64,000 nt of DNA from JBGPRB01 sp964422155 (GTDB lineage: Bacteria > Chloroflexota > Dehalococcoidia > Dehalococcoidales > RBG-16-60-22), in NCBI GenBank assembly GCA_964422155.1, contig CAYQZZ010000001.1, positions 37,478-101,477 on the forward strand, given 5' to 3'. A program made the position numbers and the translations under genes. This document shows positions 9,124-18,460 of this stretch, piece by piece; position 1 is the stretch's first letter; every line of letters starts with the position of its first letter. Below the pieces are notes generated by a model. The model was not told the origin of the DNA. It did not search any database and worked only from the letters and a program-made list of their open reading frames with translations.

Positions 9124-9695
9124 TTCTTAGATTCTCTCTTTTTGTCCAGAACGAGTTCCATTTCATGGACGGTGTAAAATTTACCATCCCAGACATCGCC
9201 TTTGTCTTTCGTGTTGGTGATAATGAAACCGTTTCTCCGGTAAAGGTCGATGGCGGACTCGTTATCCACGGAGACGGTTAACCATATTTTACTCACGTTA
9301 TTTTCGTAAGCCTGCTTGATAAGGCCAGCCATTAGCTGCGACCCGACCCCTTTCGTCCGATAATCATTTCCTACCAGAATACCCAGCGTGGCCAGATAGC
9401 TGCCGTCTGTATTTTTCCTTCTCATCTGGAGGTAGGTAAAACCGGCACAGCTTCCGGTGTCAGCGTCCCTGACTATCAGGGGAAAAAAGGAGGCTCTGGG
9501 GAAGACTAACCGTATAAATTTATGAAGAAGCGGTTCGATAGAGAGTATGGAAACTATGGGGACTACCAGCCACCAGTGAAACGGGCAGGGGTGGAAAACC
9601 CGCCTGTCATTTTCCGGGAGTGACAGGTACATTCTACTCACGGTACATATATCTGTGATTTGGAACGGTCTGATAAATATAACTTTATCCATCAA
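9120..9695 (-). CDS. GNAT-family N-acetyltransferase
   Basis: A 191-residue protein with a C-terminal GNAT fold. The acetyl-CoA pyrophosphate-binding loop is TKGVGSQLMAGLIKQAYE, followed by a typical beta-5 segment (IWLTVSVDNESAIDLYRRNGF). The N-terminal 60 residues include a hydrophobic stretch. Its position between two GT4 genes and near gmd and a perosamine-type aminotransferase suggests N-acetylation of an amino sugar such as perosamine, but GNAT proteins vary widely in substrate. Stop and next start overlap (ATGA). Confidence 0.82.
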   Translation of the reverse strand: MMDKVIFIRPFQITDICTVSRMYLSLPENDRRVFHPCPFHWWLVVPIVSILSIEPLLHKFIRLVFPRASFFPLIVRDADTGSCAGFTYLQMRRKNTDGSYLATLGILVGNDYRTKGVGSQLMAGLIKQAYENNVSKIWLTVSVDNESAIDLYRRNGFIITNTKDKGDVWDGKFYTVHEMELVLDKKRESKK

Positions 9696-9718
9696 TCTTC
9701 GCCACTAACTCTTTCTGA

Positions 9719-10873
9719 CTAACCCCTGTCAGCCAGTGACTGTTCAAAAAAGACGGCCAGTTTTTGCGCAATAACATCGAAATCGAGATTCTCTTTTGCC
9801 CACCGGTATCCGTTCATGCCCATTTCCCTTCTTGATGTATCGTCGCCCAGTAGTGAAACCAGCGCCGCGGCGAACGCTGTCGGGGTTTGCTCACGCACCA
9901 GTAACCCGGTTTCTCCGTGCTTTATCGTCTCGGAATTGGAGGTGGCGTCAAAGGCCACTATCGGCTTCTCCATGGCAAACGCTTCAGCCCTCAGGAAACC
10001 TTCCCACACCGAGCAGGTCGCGAATACGTCGCAGACTGCATAAAGCGCGGTCAGGTCTTCCCAGGAGGCCGCGCCGGTGAAAATAACCGAATCGCCCAAT
10101 CCCTCCTGCCTTGCCAGTTTGACCAGGTGTTGATAATACCTGGGATAACGGCTGGTCCTGCCGACAATGACCAGCTTGGTATTCGGGATTTCCTTTTTGA
10201 CAATCCAGACGCTCCGGATAAGCGTTTCCAGGTTCTTATGCGGTGATAATACTCCTACGAAAAGTATCGTCGGCGAGCCTTCAAGAGCCGGATACCTGCT
10301 ATAAATATCTTTCGTGGCAACGGCATTCTTATTGAGGGTGGTGAAGTCTATCCCGTCAAGATAGAGCAGGTTTGCCCTGATGCCGAATTTATCTCTTAAC
10401 CACCTTTCCGCGTATAAGGATGGCGCTATCACTTTATCCACGTGCCTGACCACGTAGCTGTCTACCCAATCGACAAAGCTGCCGAAAATCTTTGTGTAGA
10501 TGGGGAACCCCGGGGTCCTCTGCGTCGTCCACTCGGTGTAAAACTGCAGCGGCCCCTTAATTTTTGAGGGAAACAACGGTATGAAGCTGGCCGGATAAAG
10601 CTGCGTGTAAATGACCTGATACTGTTGTAGTCGTTTCCTTAACTCCATACACTTATTCTGGAATAAAGGAACGAGGCCGGGGTTGACGAACTTGTTTTTC
10701 TTGAAAGGAACTGGTATCTCGGCAATACGGACGCCATAGCTCCCATTATAGTTTGAATTGAAGGTAAAGATAGTGACCTCGTGGTCTTTAGCCAGGCGCC
10801 TGGCCAGATTCCAGAAGATGGTTCCCGTGCCGTCACCTATAATGAAGTCGTGATTAACAAATGCAATTTTCAT
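9719..10873 (-). CDS. GT4-family glycosyltransferase
   Basis: A 384-residue GT-B glycosyltransferase. The N-terminus is MKIAFVNHDFIIGDGTGTIFW. The C-terminal domain contains ILFVGVLSPHKNLETLIRS, KLVIVGRTSRYPRYYQ and the donor-binding EX7E region CSVWEGFLRAEAFAMEKP, where both Glu residues are visible. It lies immediately downstream of the region that carries a broken epimerase tail (10914-11006), so its promoter and operon linkage may have been altered by that rearrangement. Confidence 0.9.
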   Translation of the reverse strand: MKIAFVNHDFIIGDGTGTIFWNLARRLAKDHEVTIFTFNSNYNGSYGVRIAEIPVPFKKNKFVNPGLVPLFQNKCMELRKRLQQYQVIYTQLYPASFIPLFPSKIKGPLQFYTEWTTQRTPGFPIYTKIFGSFVDWVDSYVVRHVDKVIAPSLYAERWLRDKFGIRANLLYLDGIDFTTLNKNAVATKDIYSRYPALEGSPTILFVGVLSPHKNLETLIRSVWIVKKEIPNTKLVIVGRTSRYPRYYQHLVKLARQEGLGDSVIFTGAASWEDLTALYAVCDVFATCSVWEGFLRAEAFAMEKPIVAFDATSNSETIKHGETGLLVREQTPTAFAAALVSLLGDDTSRREMGMNGYRWAKENLDFDVIAQKLAVFFEQSLADRG

Positions 10874-10913
10874 TATAAGTCCTTTTATTTTTAGAAGCGG
10901 GTTTTTCCCTGAT

Positions 10914-11006
10914 TCAGGCGTTACTGAACTGATTTTTCCTTATTATCTGATACCCTTTTATCAATTCGGCAATTCCCTCCCGGAGGGTACTACTGCAACC
11001 TCTCAT
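10914..11006 (-). pseudogene. C-terminal remnant of an NAD-dependent sugar epimerase/dehydratase
   Basis: The short minus-strand frame MRGCSSTLREGIAELIKGYQ, continuing for ten more residues to a stop at 10914, resembles the extreme C-terminus of extended SDR sugar epimerases (an EGI-ELI-GY-like tail). Nothing of the Rossmann domain remains upstream; instead the frame runs into the end of the aminotransferase at 11003 through an ATGA overlap. I read it as the leftover 3-prime end of a gene whose body was replaced by the aminotransferase/gmd block. The family call is from pattern memory and should be checked by a profile search. Confidence 0.5.
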
Positions 11007-12118
11007 TTGCGTATGCGGCTCCTACATAGAGATGAAATATGCCTACAAATCTCGGTTACTTCAGCCTTTCCTATATTGAAGCCAGAGGGTAGGCTTAGTC
11101 CTTTCTGGCTGACATCCTCGGCGATGGGGAAGCTACCATAATTTCGATAGGGAGGCATTGTATGGAGAGGATAGAATAAGGGGCGCGTCTCTATCCCCCT
11201 TTCCTGTAATTTTGCAGCAACTTCGTCCCTGGTAAAGCTGGACTCTTCTGAGAGTAAAATAGAATACATCCAATAGACATTCTTAGCCCATGGCATCTCT
11301 GATGGCAATGTCAATCCTACATCTCTATGCAGGTCTTCTAATGCGTCTGCATACCACTTTGCCAGTTGTCTTTTTCTCTCAATTAGCATGTCTATCTTCT
11401 CAATCTGGGCCACACCTACCGCCGCTTGAAGGTTGGTCATCCGGTAATTAAATCCGATAACATCATGCCAATATGCCCTATTCGGGTTTTTCCCGTGGTC
11501 GCGCAAGATTTGGAGCTTCAGCGCAACTTCTGCATCATTAGTTAGACATATGCCACCTTCTCCGGTAGTAATGATCTTATTACCGTAGAAAGAAAAACAA
11601 GCTATGTCGCTAAACGCTCCAACCCTCTGCCCCTTGTACTCAGCACCGTGGGCTTCTGCGGCATCCTCGACCACCCGTAATGTATGAGCCCGAGCGATGG
11701 CATTAATTAAATCCATATCGCATGGATGCCCATATAAATGCACCGGTATTATGGCTTTGGTTCTTGGGGTTATCTTCTCCTCTATTTTATTCGGGTCCAT
11801 GCACCAATATTTCGGGTGACAATCCACAAAGACAGGCTTAGCGCCTGTGAAAGTGACAACATTTGCTGTAGCAATAAATGTCAGCGTAGGAACTATAACC
11901 TCATCCCCCTTCCCTATACCCAGTGCCTCCAATGCCAGGTGCAAGGCAGTCGTCCCACTGGAAGTGGCAATACCATACTTAACCCCGCAGTATCTGGCAA
12001 AGCCCTCCTCGAACTCCGAAATAAATTTCCCTTTGGAGCTAATCCAACCAGACTTCACGGCTTCTATTACATTGTTTAATTCCGCCTCCCCTAACAGAGG
12101 CTCTGCGATTGGGATCAT
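11003..12118 (-). CDS. DegT/DnrJ/EryC1/StrS aminotransferase, perosamine-synthase-like
   Basis: A 371-residue PLP aminotransferase. GIATSSGTTALHLAL is near residue 49, VVEDAAEAHGAEYKG near 146 and the PLP lysine sits in CFSFYGNKIITTGEGG near residue 184. The KIITTGEGG signature is typical of GDP-perosamine synthases and relatives. It lies two bases downstream of gmd, whose product GDP-4-keto-6-deoxymannose is the perosamine-synthase substrate, so the pair probably makes GDP-perosamine. With the GNAT gene this could become N-acetylperosamine. Its 3-prime end lies at a recombination junction (see 10914-11006). Confidence 0.92.
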   Translation of the reverse strand: MIPIAEPLLGEAELNNVIEAVKSGWISSKGKFISEFEEGFARYCGVKYGIATSSGTTALHLALEALGIGKGDEVIVPTLTFIATANVVTFTGAKPVFVDCHPKYWCMDPNKIEEKITPRTKAIIPVHLYGHPCDMDLINAIARAHTLRVVEDAAEAHGAEYKGQRVGAFSDIACFSFYGNKIITTGEGGICLTNDAEVALKLQILRDHGKNPNRAYWHDVIGFNYRMTNLQAAVGVAQIEKIDMLIERKRQLAKWYADALEDLHRDVGLTLPSEMPWAKNVYWMYSILLSEESSFTRDEVAAKLQERGIETRPLFYPLHTMPPYRNYGSFPIAEDVSQKGLSLPSGFNIGKAEVTEICRHISSLCRSRIRK

Positions 12119-12120
12119 CC

Positions 12121-13170
12121 TTAAATCTCCTGTGAAGCTCTACTCAAAATACTGATCTCACTGGGATAGCTGGAAGCATCCCAGGCAAATCTTTCACCCC
12201 TTAAACACCTTTCCCAACGAGCTAAATCTTCCCGCACCATCAGTTCGACCAACTCATTAAACCTGACTTTAGGTTCCCAGCCCAAGGTGCGTTTTGCCTT
12301 CGAGTAATCTCCTTGCAAGTAGTCAACGTCTATAGTCCTAAAGAATCGCTTACTTGTCCTGACATACTTCTGCCAGTCTAAACCAACAATATCAAAAGCC
12401 TTCTCGGCAAATTCTGCGACAGAATGCGCCTCACCAGTAGCGATCACGTAGTCATCAGGCCTATCCTGTTGAAGGATTAGCCACATTGACTTAACATATT
12501 CAGGCGCATATCCCCAATCCCTCTTCGCTTGTAAATTCCCCAGCTCTAGCTTTGTATCGATGCCCAGCTTGATCTTCGCTACCGCGTTGGATATCTTCCT
12601 GGTAACGAACTCCAGGCCTCGCAAAGGCGATTCGTGGTTGAAGAGGATCCCGTTGCTGGCAAAGATACCATAGCCTTCCCTGTAAATCTCGGTTATCCAG
12701 TAGCCGTAGAGTTTGGCAGCAGAGTACGGGCTAGAGGGGCAAAATGGTGTATCTTCTTTCAGCAGCTCATGGCTGCTATTTCCGTAAAGTTCGCTCGTTG
12801 ATGCCTGGTAGAATCGTATTTTAGGATTTATCTCACGGATTGACTCGAGTATCCTGGTTACTCCTAAGCCAGTGATTTCGCCAGTCGCGATAGGCTGTTC
12901 GAAAGAAGCACCGACGAAGCTTTGGGCAGCCAGATGATATATCTCATCTGGGTTAGATGTCTTAATGGCTTGTACTATTGAGGCAGAATCGATCAAGTCC
13001 GCGGGAATTAGGTTAACTTTATCGAAGATATCCAAATACAGTAATCTCCAAAAATTCGGTGTCGAGAGCCTTCTATATATGCCGTAAACCTTGTATCCCT
13101 GTTCCAATAAGAATTTTGACAGATACGCGCCATCCTGCCCCGTTATTCCTGTCACCAAAGCGTTTTTCAT
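12121..13170 (-). CDS. gmd: GDP-mannose 4,6-dehydratase
   Basis: About 349 residues, the usual length for GMD. Diagnostic segments are ALVTGITGQDGAYLSKFLLE (NADP site), VYGIYRRLS, HLAAQSFVG, YQASTSELYGN (catalytic Thr/Ser-Glu) and SPYSAAKLYGYW (YxxxK). It converts GDP-mannose to GDP-4-keto-6-deoxymannose. I choose ATG at 13170 (MKNALVTG) rather than GTG 13182 because the protein homology begins there and GGTGGGG lies just upstream. It heads a two-gene unit with the perosamine-type aminotransferase and has its own promoter at 13241-13270. Confidence 0.93.
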   Translation of the reverse strand: MKNALVTGITGQDGAYLSKFLLEQGYKVYGIYRRLSTPNFWRLLYLDIFDKVNLIPADLIDSASIVQAIKTSNPDEIYHLAAQSFVGASFEQPIATGEITGLGVTRILESIREINPKIRFYQASTSELYGNSSHELLKEDTPFCPSSPYSAAKLYGYWITEIYREGYGIFASNGILFNHESPLRGLEFVTRKISNAVAKIKLGIDTKLELGNLQAKRDWGYAPEYVKSMWLILQQDRPDDYVIATGEAHSVAEFAEKAFDIVGLDWQKYVRTSKRFFRTIDVDYLQGDYSKAKRTLGWEPKVRFNELVELMVREDLARWERCLRGERFAWDASSYPSEISILSRASQEI

Positions 13171-13240
13171 TTGATACCCCACCCATTTAACAGTTGCGTT
13201 GCCTTCCTTTTCAAGAAGAAAGGTAACACTAACACCAATG

Positions 13241-13270
13241 ATATTATTCCAGAGATAAGCATATTGTCAA
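13241..13270 (-). promoter_or_regulatory. Sigma-70-like promoter upstream of gmd
   Basis: On the minus strand a perfect TTGACA (13270-13265) is followed after 18 bases by TAATAT (13246-13241). It lies between the broken GHMP kinase and gmd and points at gmd, about 70 bases from the start codon. It would make the gmd/aminotransferase cassette independent of the upstream operon. Confidence 0.5.
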
Positions 13271-13303
13271 CCAACTGAGCAATATTGGAGTGAAACAGAC
13301 CTA

Positions 13304-13609
13304 TTAGACCAAGCTATGCAGGAAAAGCTCGCAGCCGGCCTCTATTTTCATCACTTTGGTGGCTGCCTTCACCAGGTCCAGCTCACCGTTATATTCGGTA
13401 TCGCTATCGGCGTGATAGTTAATGACGGTATCGTAATCGAGAGACTTGGCGGTAATCTGTTTATCGCTTCTTGGAATGAGGGTGGCATAAGTATACATAT
13501 TGATGGTTGTGCTGAGTGTCATTCCTCCCCGCTCCTCCGGGTAGGGAGATATGTCGGTGCCTCCCCCGCCAAAGCCTATCCGCAATGGGGCTTTACCTCT
13601 TATTATCAT
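13304..13609 (-). pseudogene. Truncated GHMP sugar kinase (HddA-like), N-terminal third only
   Basis: The frame encodes 101 residues beginning MIIRGKAPLRIGFGGGGTDI, followed by SPYPEERGGMTLSTTINMY, the classic N-terminus of HddA/FKP-type GHMP kinases such as D-glycero-D-manno-heptose 7-phosphate kinase. Family members run about 330 residues and continue after CELFLHS with the Gly/Ser-rich ATP loop. Here the sequence changes abruptly after LHS to LV-stop, and the ATP-binding loop and C-terminal domain are missing. It cannot be an active kinase. The break lies next to the gmd cassette promoter. Confidence 0.8.
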
Positions 13610-13622
13610 GTTTTGTTCTCTA

Positions 13623-14876
13623 TCATGGAGTGGCGGATTTTGCCGGGACGCATTCAGACCTGCTCCGCTTCTCTCTGATAGCCTCCTCTAACCTGTTTTC
13701 AAGTTGCTCGACCACTTTTTCATGGCTGTGTACTCGCAGGACGTAGTCCAGGCCGGCTTGCCCCAGCCGCTGCATATGTTGGGTCGATTGAAGTAAGGAG
13801 ATAATTTTGTTACTCATATCATCGGCATTGTCTGCGTATAATATCCCTTGTTCTTCTCCGGGGGTTATCGCTACCATTCCGGGTAACGGGGTGGCTATCA
13901 CCGGCCTGGCACAGGCCAGATACTGCACTATCTTGGTGGGGAAGATATCTCTGGTTATATCGTTGGTCAGGAAAGGATTTATGCATACTGTCGCCATGTT
14001 GATATACTGCGGCATGGTCTGGTAAGGCTGAAAACCGGTAATAATGACCTTCTTTTGCAGGCCAAGCCGGGTGATGATATTCTCCAAAGCGGGGCGTAGA
14101 GTACCATCGCCGACGATTAATAATTTCACCTTGGGAATCCGCTCTAAAATCTCCGGGAAACGGCGGGTAAGAATGTCGAGACCGCTGAAGTCGAATAGCG
14201 TGCCGATAAAAACGATAATCCGGTCATTTTCATCAAGCCCCCATTTCTGAAGAAGCTCGCCGGGATTGATTGACGGACGGAATAAATCGGTATCCACCAA
14301 TACCGGAAGGACATGCACTTTAGCTTCTTCGGCGCCCAGTTTGACGACATATCGGGAAAGGTCCGGCGTAAGCGCTAAAATCATATCCGCTCTGGGATAC
14401 ACTCTTTTCTCGAAGAACCTGGTGGCAGGGCGAAGTGACGCATACGGTGTAAGCTGACCGAGAATATCTATAGACCTGAATACCACGGGGATATTAAATT
14501 TTTTAGCCAGGTATACCGTCTGAAGCCCGTTGGTGGGGACGCCATAAAGCACAATAACGTCGATATTTTTCTCTTTGATGGTTTTGTTAATCTCCACATA
14601 GTGAGTAAAGGCAGCCGATAAGCGGCTGAGTCCGGGTATTTTAATAAATCCGGGGCGTCTCAGGGTTACCGATGCCCCGGTGAAAGCCCTGGAGACATTG
14701 TTATACTCCTTCGTTTTCAGGCTTCCCAGGCTGAAATGGCTGTTCCTACTCCACGAATTCTCATAGTCGATGGCATAGACCTGATGGCCCCGGAGCGATA
14801 GAAGCTCGGCAAGGCTTTGTAACTCGAAGACAACCTTCTTGAGCCAGTCTATCTCATGGATAAATAATACATTCAT
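13623..14876 (-). CDS. GT4-family glycosyltransferase
   Basis: A 417-residue GT-B protein. It opens MNVLFIHEIDWLKKVVFELQ, and the C-terminal domain contains IIVFIGTLFDFSGLDILTR, KLLIVGDGTLRPALEN and INPFLTNDITRDIFPTKIVQ, with Lys/Glu-type donor contacts less canonical than in the other two GT4 enzymes of the locus (no clear EX7E). It probably adds one sugar to the growing glycan. The downstream neighbour is the truncated GHMP kinase, 14 bases away. Confidence 0.87.
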   Translation of the reverse strand: MNVLFIHEIDWLKKVVFELQSLAELLSLRGHQVYAIDYENSWSRNSHFSLGSLKTKEYNNVSRAFTGASVTLRRPGFIKIPGLSRLSAAFTHYVEINKTIKEKNIDVIVLYGVPTNGLQTVYLAKKFNIPVVFRSIDILGQLTPYASLRPATRFFEKRVYPRADMILALTPDLSRYVVKLGAEEAKVHVLPVLVDTDLFRPSINPGELLQKWGLDENDRIIVFIGTLFDFSGLDILTRRFPEILERIPKVKLLIVGDGTLRPALENIITRLGLQKKVIITGFQPYQTMPQYINMATVCINPFLTNDITRDIFPTKIVQYLACARPVIATPLPGMVAITPGEEQGILYADNADDMSNKIISLLQSTQHMQRLGQAGLDYVLRVHSHEKVVEQLENRLEEAIREKRSRSECVPAKSATP

Positions 14877-14919
14877 TTTTTACCTGAAACGAGATAGAAT
14901 TCCACGCATAAGCATAAGC

Positions 14920-16134
14920 TCAATCCTTGAACTCCGGATAGAATCTCAGTATCAAATCATGGCGCATAACCTGCTTGATTTCCTTTTCCTTTTTAGCCAG
15001 TTCATCGCGGATTATCTGGTGTTCCACCAGTACGACCAGGCAGTCGGCACCTTTTACCACCTCTTCGATAGAAGTATATTGATACCCGGCAGCCAGCGGG
15101 TCATAGGCTTCAACCTGATAGCCGTCCTGTCTGAGCATGTCGATAATTCTTTGCGCCGGGCTGTTTCTGACATCGTAGGTGTTCGCCTTGTAGGTAACAC
15201 CCAGGGCTACGATGCTTGGATTCTTGATATCCCGCAGTGTCTGCCTGATTTTGGCCGCAATCTTGACCGGCACCTCATCATTGATAAGCCGCGCCGTCTG
15301 GATAAGACGTGAGTTGACCGGGTCAATCTCCTTGATAAACCACGGGTCGATAGGGATGCAGTGTCCTCCGGTGCCGATGCCGGGTTTCAGGATATCCACC
15401 CTGGGGTGTTTGTTGGCCAGTTCGATAGCCTCTATTATATTTACTCCCAGCCCCTCGGCGACAGCGGCGAATTCGTTAGCCAGGGCGATATTTACGTCTC
15501 GATAGGTATTCTCCATCAGCTTGGCCATCTCGGCGGTAACATCATCGGTAAGGTAAAGCCCTCCTTTAACGAAGGAAGCATAGATTTCCCTGGCCATCTG
15601 CGAAGCTTTAGCGTCGACCCCGCCGATGATACGGTTGTTGTGCACGATTTCCGTAAATACATCTCCGGGTAAAATCCGCTCCGGACAGTGGCAGAGAAAA
15701 ATGTCCTCGCCGACTTTCAGGCCGTTCTTTTGAATGATAGGGGTGACGACCTGTCGGCAGGTAAGCGGTGGGATGGTGCTTTCGATGATGACCAGATTGC
15801 CGCGGCGTAAAAAGGGCAGGATGGACTCCACGCCGTTTACAACCTGGGTAAGGTCGGCAATCCTCTTCTTCTCATCAATGGGTGTCGGCACCGAGATAAT
15901 AAATACGTCCGCCTCACACGGAGTTCTCTGTCCGCGAAGGTTTTTTCTCACCTGTGGTTCCTGAAAGATTCTCCTGATGTCTTCTTCGGCGAGTTTTAAG
16001 ACCCCCTCGTTAATAGCATTGACAACATTCTCTTCGATGTCGACCCCCACAACCTCATACCCTGAGCGTGCCAGCATTATGGCTAAAGGTAGTCCCACGT
16101 ACCCGGTACCGATAACTACGATTTTCTTAGCCAC
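14920..16134 (-). CDS. wecC: UDP-N-acetyl-D-mannosamine dehydrogenase (nucleotide-sugar dehydrogenase)
   Basis: About 404 residues of the UDP-glucose/GDP-mannose dehydrogenase family. The N-terminal NAD domain begins KKIVVIGTGYVGLPLAIMLA, the central domain has ENTYRDVNIALANEFA, and the catalytic cysteine is in GTGGHCIPIDPWFI. The last part has GVTYKANTYDVRNSPA (UDP-binding domain). WecC oxidises UDP-ManNAc to UDP-ManNAcA using 2 NAD+. I prefer GTG at 16134, matching the family start, over an in-frame ATG at 16185 inside the upstream SDR gene. Together with WecB it would supply UDP-ManNAcA. Confidence 0.88.
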   Translation of the reverse strand: MAKKIVVIGTGYVGLPLAIMLARSGYEVVGVDIEENVVNAINEGVLKLAEEDIRRIFQEPQVRKNLRGQRTPCEADVFIISVPTPIDEKKRIADLTQVVNGVESILPFLRRGNLVIIESTIPPLTCRQVVTPIIQKNGLKVGEDIFLCHCPERILPGDVFTEIVHNNRIIGGVDAKASQMAREIYASFVKGGLYLTDDVTAEMAKLMENTYRDVNIALANEFAAVAEGLGVNIIEAIELANKHPRVDILKPGIGTGGHCIPIDPWFIKEIDPVNSRLIQTARLINDEVPVKIAAKIRQTLRDIKNPSIVALGVTYKANTYDVRNSPAQRIIDMLRQDGYQVEAYDPLAAGYQYTSIEEVVKGADCLVVLVEHQIIRDELAKKEKEIKQVMRHDLILRFYPEFKD

Positions 16135-17044
16135 GGTGATAGACCTCTTTCTGCCACTCGATGGTCTTGGCAATTCCCTCTTCAAGGCTTATCGTGGACT
16201 TATGTCCCAGCTCGCGGACCGCTTTGGAATTATCTACCTTCTTATCCAGCGTAGTGGCTTCCTGTGTATCGCGGTATTCTACCAGACTGTCGTCTTTCCC
16301 GAGGTAATTGAGAATAATATCCGAAGCCTGCTTCATGGTATGCAGGTCTTTGCCGGCTATGTTATATACCTCACCGGGTTTGAATCTCTCGGCGATATTA
16401 GCCAGTGTCCTTACAGTGTCATCGATGTAGGAAGAGGTACGTGTGTGTTTGGTGTAAACAACATAAGGCAGGTTGTGCAGGGCGGAATAGATAAAGAGAC
16501 AGAGGGCGCTTCGGTACTCCGAATAATACTCTCCGGGGCCATAGGTATTGAACAGCCTGACCCTTACCGTCTCGGTGCCGAACTTATCGGCGGAGTTTAA
16601 AATCTGCATCTCATTTACCCATTTTGTCATGGCATAGTCATTCATCTGTTTGATAGCTACCCTGTCCATGACATCCTCGCTCATAACCCCCCGGTAGTCC
16701 CCGTATACCTCCGAGCTGCTGAAGAATATCATTCTGAACTTGAGCCGTTCCTGCATTCTGATGATGTTCTTGGTGCCGATGGCGTTTGATTTCCAGAGCG
16801 TTTCATAAAAATCTTCACCATTCTGGCGACCGAACTCGGCAGCCAGATGATATACGTAGTCGAACTTCGTCCCGGTTAGGAGTCTTTCCACTTGGTGAAA
16901 CTCACCCACGTCGCATCTCACGTAATTGGGCTCGTGATAGTGGCCCCTGTCTGAGACCCATACCTCATGGCCCCGGCGTTTCAGTTCCTCTGACAGGGGT
17001 TTGCCTACAGCGCCCAGACCGCCGGTGACCAGTACCTTACTCAA
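16127..17044 (-). CDS. NAD-dependent epimerase/dehydratase (extended SDR)
   Basis: A 305-residue extended SDR. Its NAD motif KVLVTGGLGAVGKPLSEEL is at residues 3-21, HLAAEFGRQNG follows, and FFSSSEVYGDYRG plus NDYAMTKWVNEM provide catalytic Ser, Tyr and Lys. It fits nucleotide-sugar epimerases or dehydratases; the exact reaction is not readable. It is coupled to wecB upstream (the start overlaps the wecB end by eight bases) and to wecC downstream, so it probably modifies a UDP-HexNAc or UDP-uronic acid. Confidence 0.88.
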   Translation of the reverse strand: MSKVLVTGGLGAVGKPLSEELKRRGHEVWVSDRGHYHEPNYVRCDVGEFHQVERLLTGTKFDYVYHLAAEFGRQNGEDFYETLWKSNAIGTKNIIRMQERLKFRMIFFSSSEVYGDYRGVMSEDVMDRVAIKQMNDYAMTKWVNEMQILNSADKFGTETVRVRLFNTYGPGEYYSEYRSALCLFIYSALHNLPYVVYTKHTRTSSYIDDTVRTLANIAERFKPGEVYNIAGKDLHTMKQASDIILNYLGKDDSLVEYRDTQEATTLDKKVDNSKAVRELGHKSTISLEEGIAKTIEWQKEVYHRG

Positions 17045-18119
17045 TTTTACCCTCCGTAATTATCTTAACAATTTTTTCCCCCGCCTTCCCGTCGCCAAAG
17101 GGATTCTGCCAGCTGTTTTTCCTGCCGAGCATGAAGTCAGCGCATCGCAGTATCCTGTCCGGCGAGGCACCGGCCAGAACATTCGCACCGACATCGATTG
17201 TTTCGGGTCTCTCCGTGTTATCCCGCAGGGTTACGCAGGGAACGTTCAGGATACAGGCCTCTTCCTGGACACCCCCGGAATCGGTAAATATCAGGCTGGC
17301 GTTGCTTTCAACCTGAAGAAAGCCCAGGAAATCCAGGGGGTCGACGAGTATTATCTTTCCCGGCATGAGGTCGAACTCAGTCATCATTTTCCACGAGCGA
17401 GGATGAATGGGGTAGACTATCGGCAGATTAAAGCTGGCAGCTACTTTATTCAAGCCTTCCATAATGGAGGTAAATCTGGCTCGGTTATCAACGTTTTCCT
17501 GGCGGTGAAGCGTGACCAGAAAATACTCCTTCGGGGTAAGGTGCAGATCGCCGAGGGCGTTTCCCTGCTTCCTGGCTAGCTTAATATTCTGATAGACGGC
17601 ATCGACGATAGTGTTGCCGGTGACGGTTATCTTCTCTTCAGCGATGCCCTCTCCCCGGAGAATTGCCTTGGCTTTTTCCGTAGGGGCGAATAAATAATCG
17701 GAACAATGGTCGGTCAGCCTTCGATTAATTTCCTCAGGCATATTGATATCGTAGCTTCTCAGGCCGGCTTCCACGTGCCCGACTTTTATATGGAGTTTTA
17801 CGGCCGCCAGTGCGGCGGCCAGAACGGAGTTAGTATCGCCTTCAACCAGAACGATGTCCGGATTCTCTTCCAGCAGGACTTTTTCTACACCTGTAAGTAT
17901 CTTTGCCGTCTGTTTGGCATGGGAGCCGGAGCCAACCTCGAGATTGTATTTTGCCCGGGGAAGTTTGAGTTGCTCGAAAAAAACCCTGTCCAGTCCGTAC
18001 GAGTAGTGCTGCCCGGTATGGAGAATAAAGAAGTCGGTATTTCGTTCTTCCAGTTGCCTTATCACTGGTGCCATTTTGATGATTTCAGGTCTTGTTCCGA
18101 CTATTATGGCAATAGTCAC
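17037..18119 (-). CDS. wecB: UDP-N-acetylglucosamine 2-epimerase (non-hydrolysing)
   Basis: A 360-residue WecB-family protein. Conserved segments are AIIVGTRPEIIKMAPVI, LVEGDTNSVLAAALAA, KVGHVEAGLRSYDINMPEE, VTGNTIVDAVY, TLHRQENVDN and TDSGGVQEEACILNVP. It interconverts UDP-GlcNAc and UDP-ManNAc. The GTG start at 18119 has AAAGGAGA upstream. It is the first gene of the minus-strand glycan locus, diverging from the oligosaccharyltransferase gene across a 370-base intergenic region. Confidence 0.95.
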   Translation of the reverse strand: MTIAIIVGTRPEIIKMAPVIRQLEERNTDFFILHTGQHYSYGLDRVFFEQLKLPRAKYNLEVGSGSHAKQTAKILTGVEKVLLEENPDIVLVEGDTNSVLAAALAAVKLHIKVGHVEAGLRSYDINMPEEINRRLTDHCSDYLFAPTEKAKAILRGEGIAEEKITVTGNTIVDAVYQNIKLARKQGNALGDLHLTPKEYFLVTLHRQENVDNRARFTSIMEGLNKVAASFNLPIVYPIHPRSWKMMTEFDLMPGKIILVDPLDFLGFLQVESNASLIFTDSGGVQEEACILNVPCVTLRDNTERPETIDVGANVLAGASPDRILRCADFMLGRKNSWQNPFGDGKAGEKIVKIITEGKIE

Positions 18120-18201
18120 CTTTCGAACTCTCCTTTAATCCTGCGACACCGTAATAATACAGCAACGGCATCAGGTCAGGTTATTAATTGCACGTACTGT
18201 A

Positions 18202-18217
18202 CCCGGTCATGACCGGG
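18202..18217. promoter_or_regulatory. 16-base perfect palindrome between wecB and the oligosaccharyltransferase
   Basis: CCCGGTCATGACCGGG is a perfect 16-base palindrome lying in the divergent intergenic region, about 85 bases upstream of wecB. It could be an operator for a dimeric regulator controlling the glycan locus. There is no independent support beyond symmetry and location. Confidence 0.3.
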
Positions 18218-18460
18218 AGCTTCGTAATTATTACAATTATATCTCAAAAGTTACGTCAAGTAAAACTTCATCCGGAGTGAGTATGCAATTATGGGCAAAT
18301 ATAATGACACGTGTCAAGCTATTGTGTTATTTTGTGGCAACTGGCAAGGTGGCGGAAAGGATATCGCCCGATATTCCAGCATATTAGCCGTCTTTACCGG
18401 CGTTATTAGCCAAAAGTATAAATTACTAGCCGAAAGAGACAGCCAGTACGTCATATAAAA

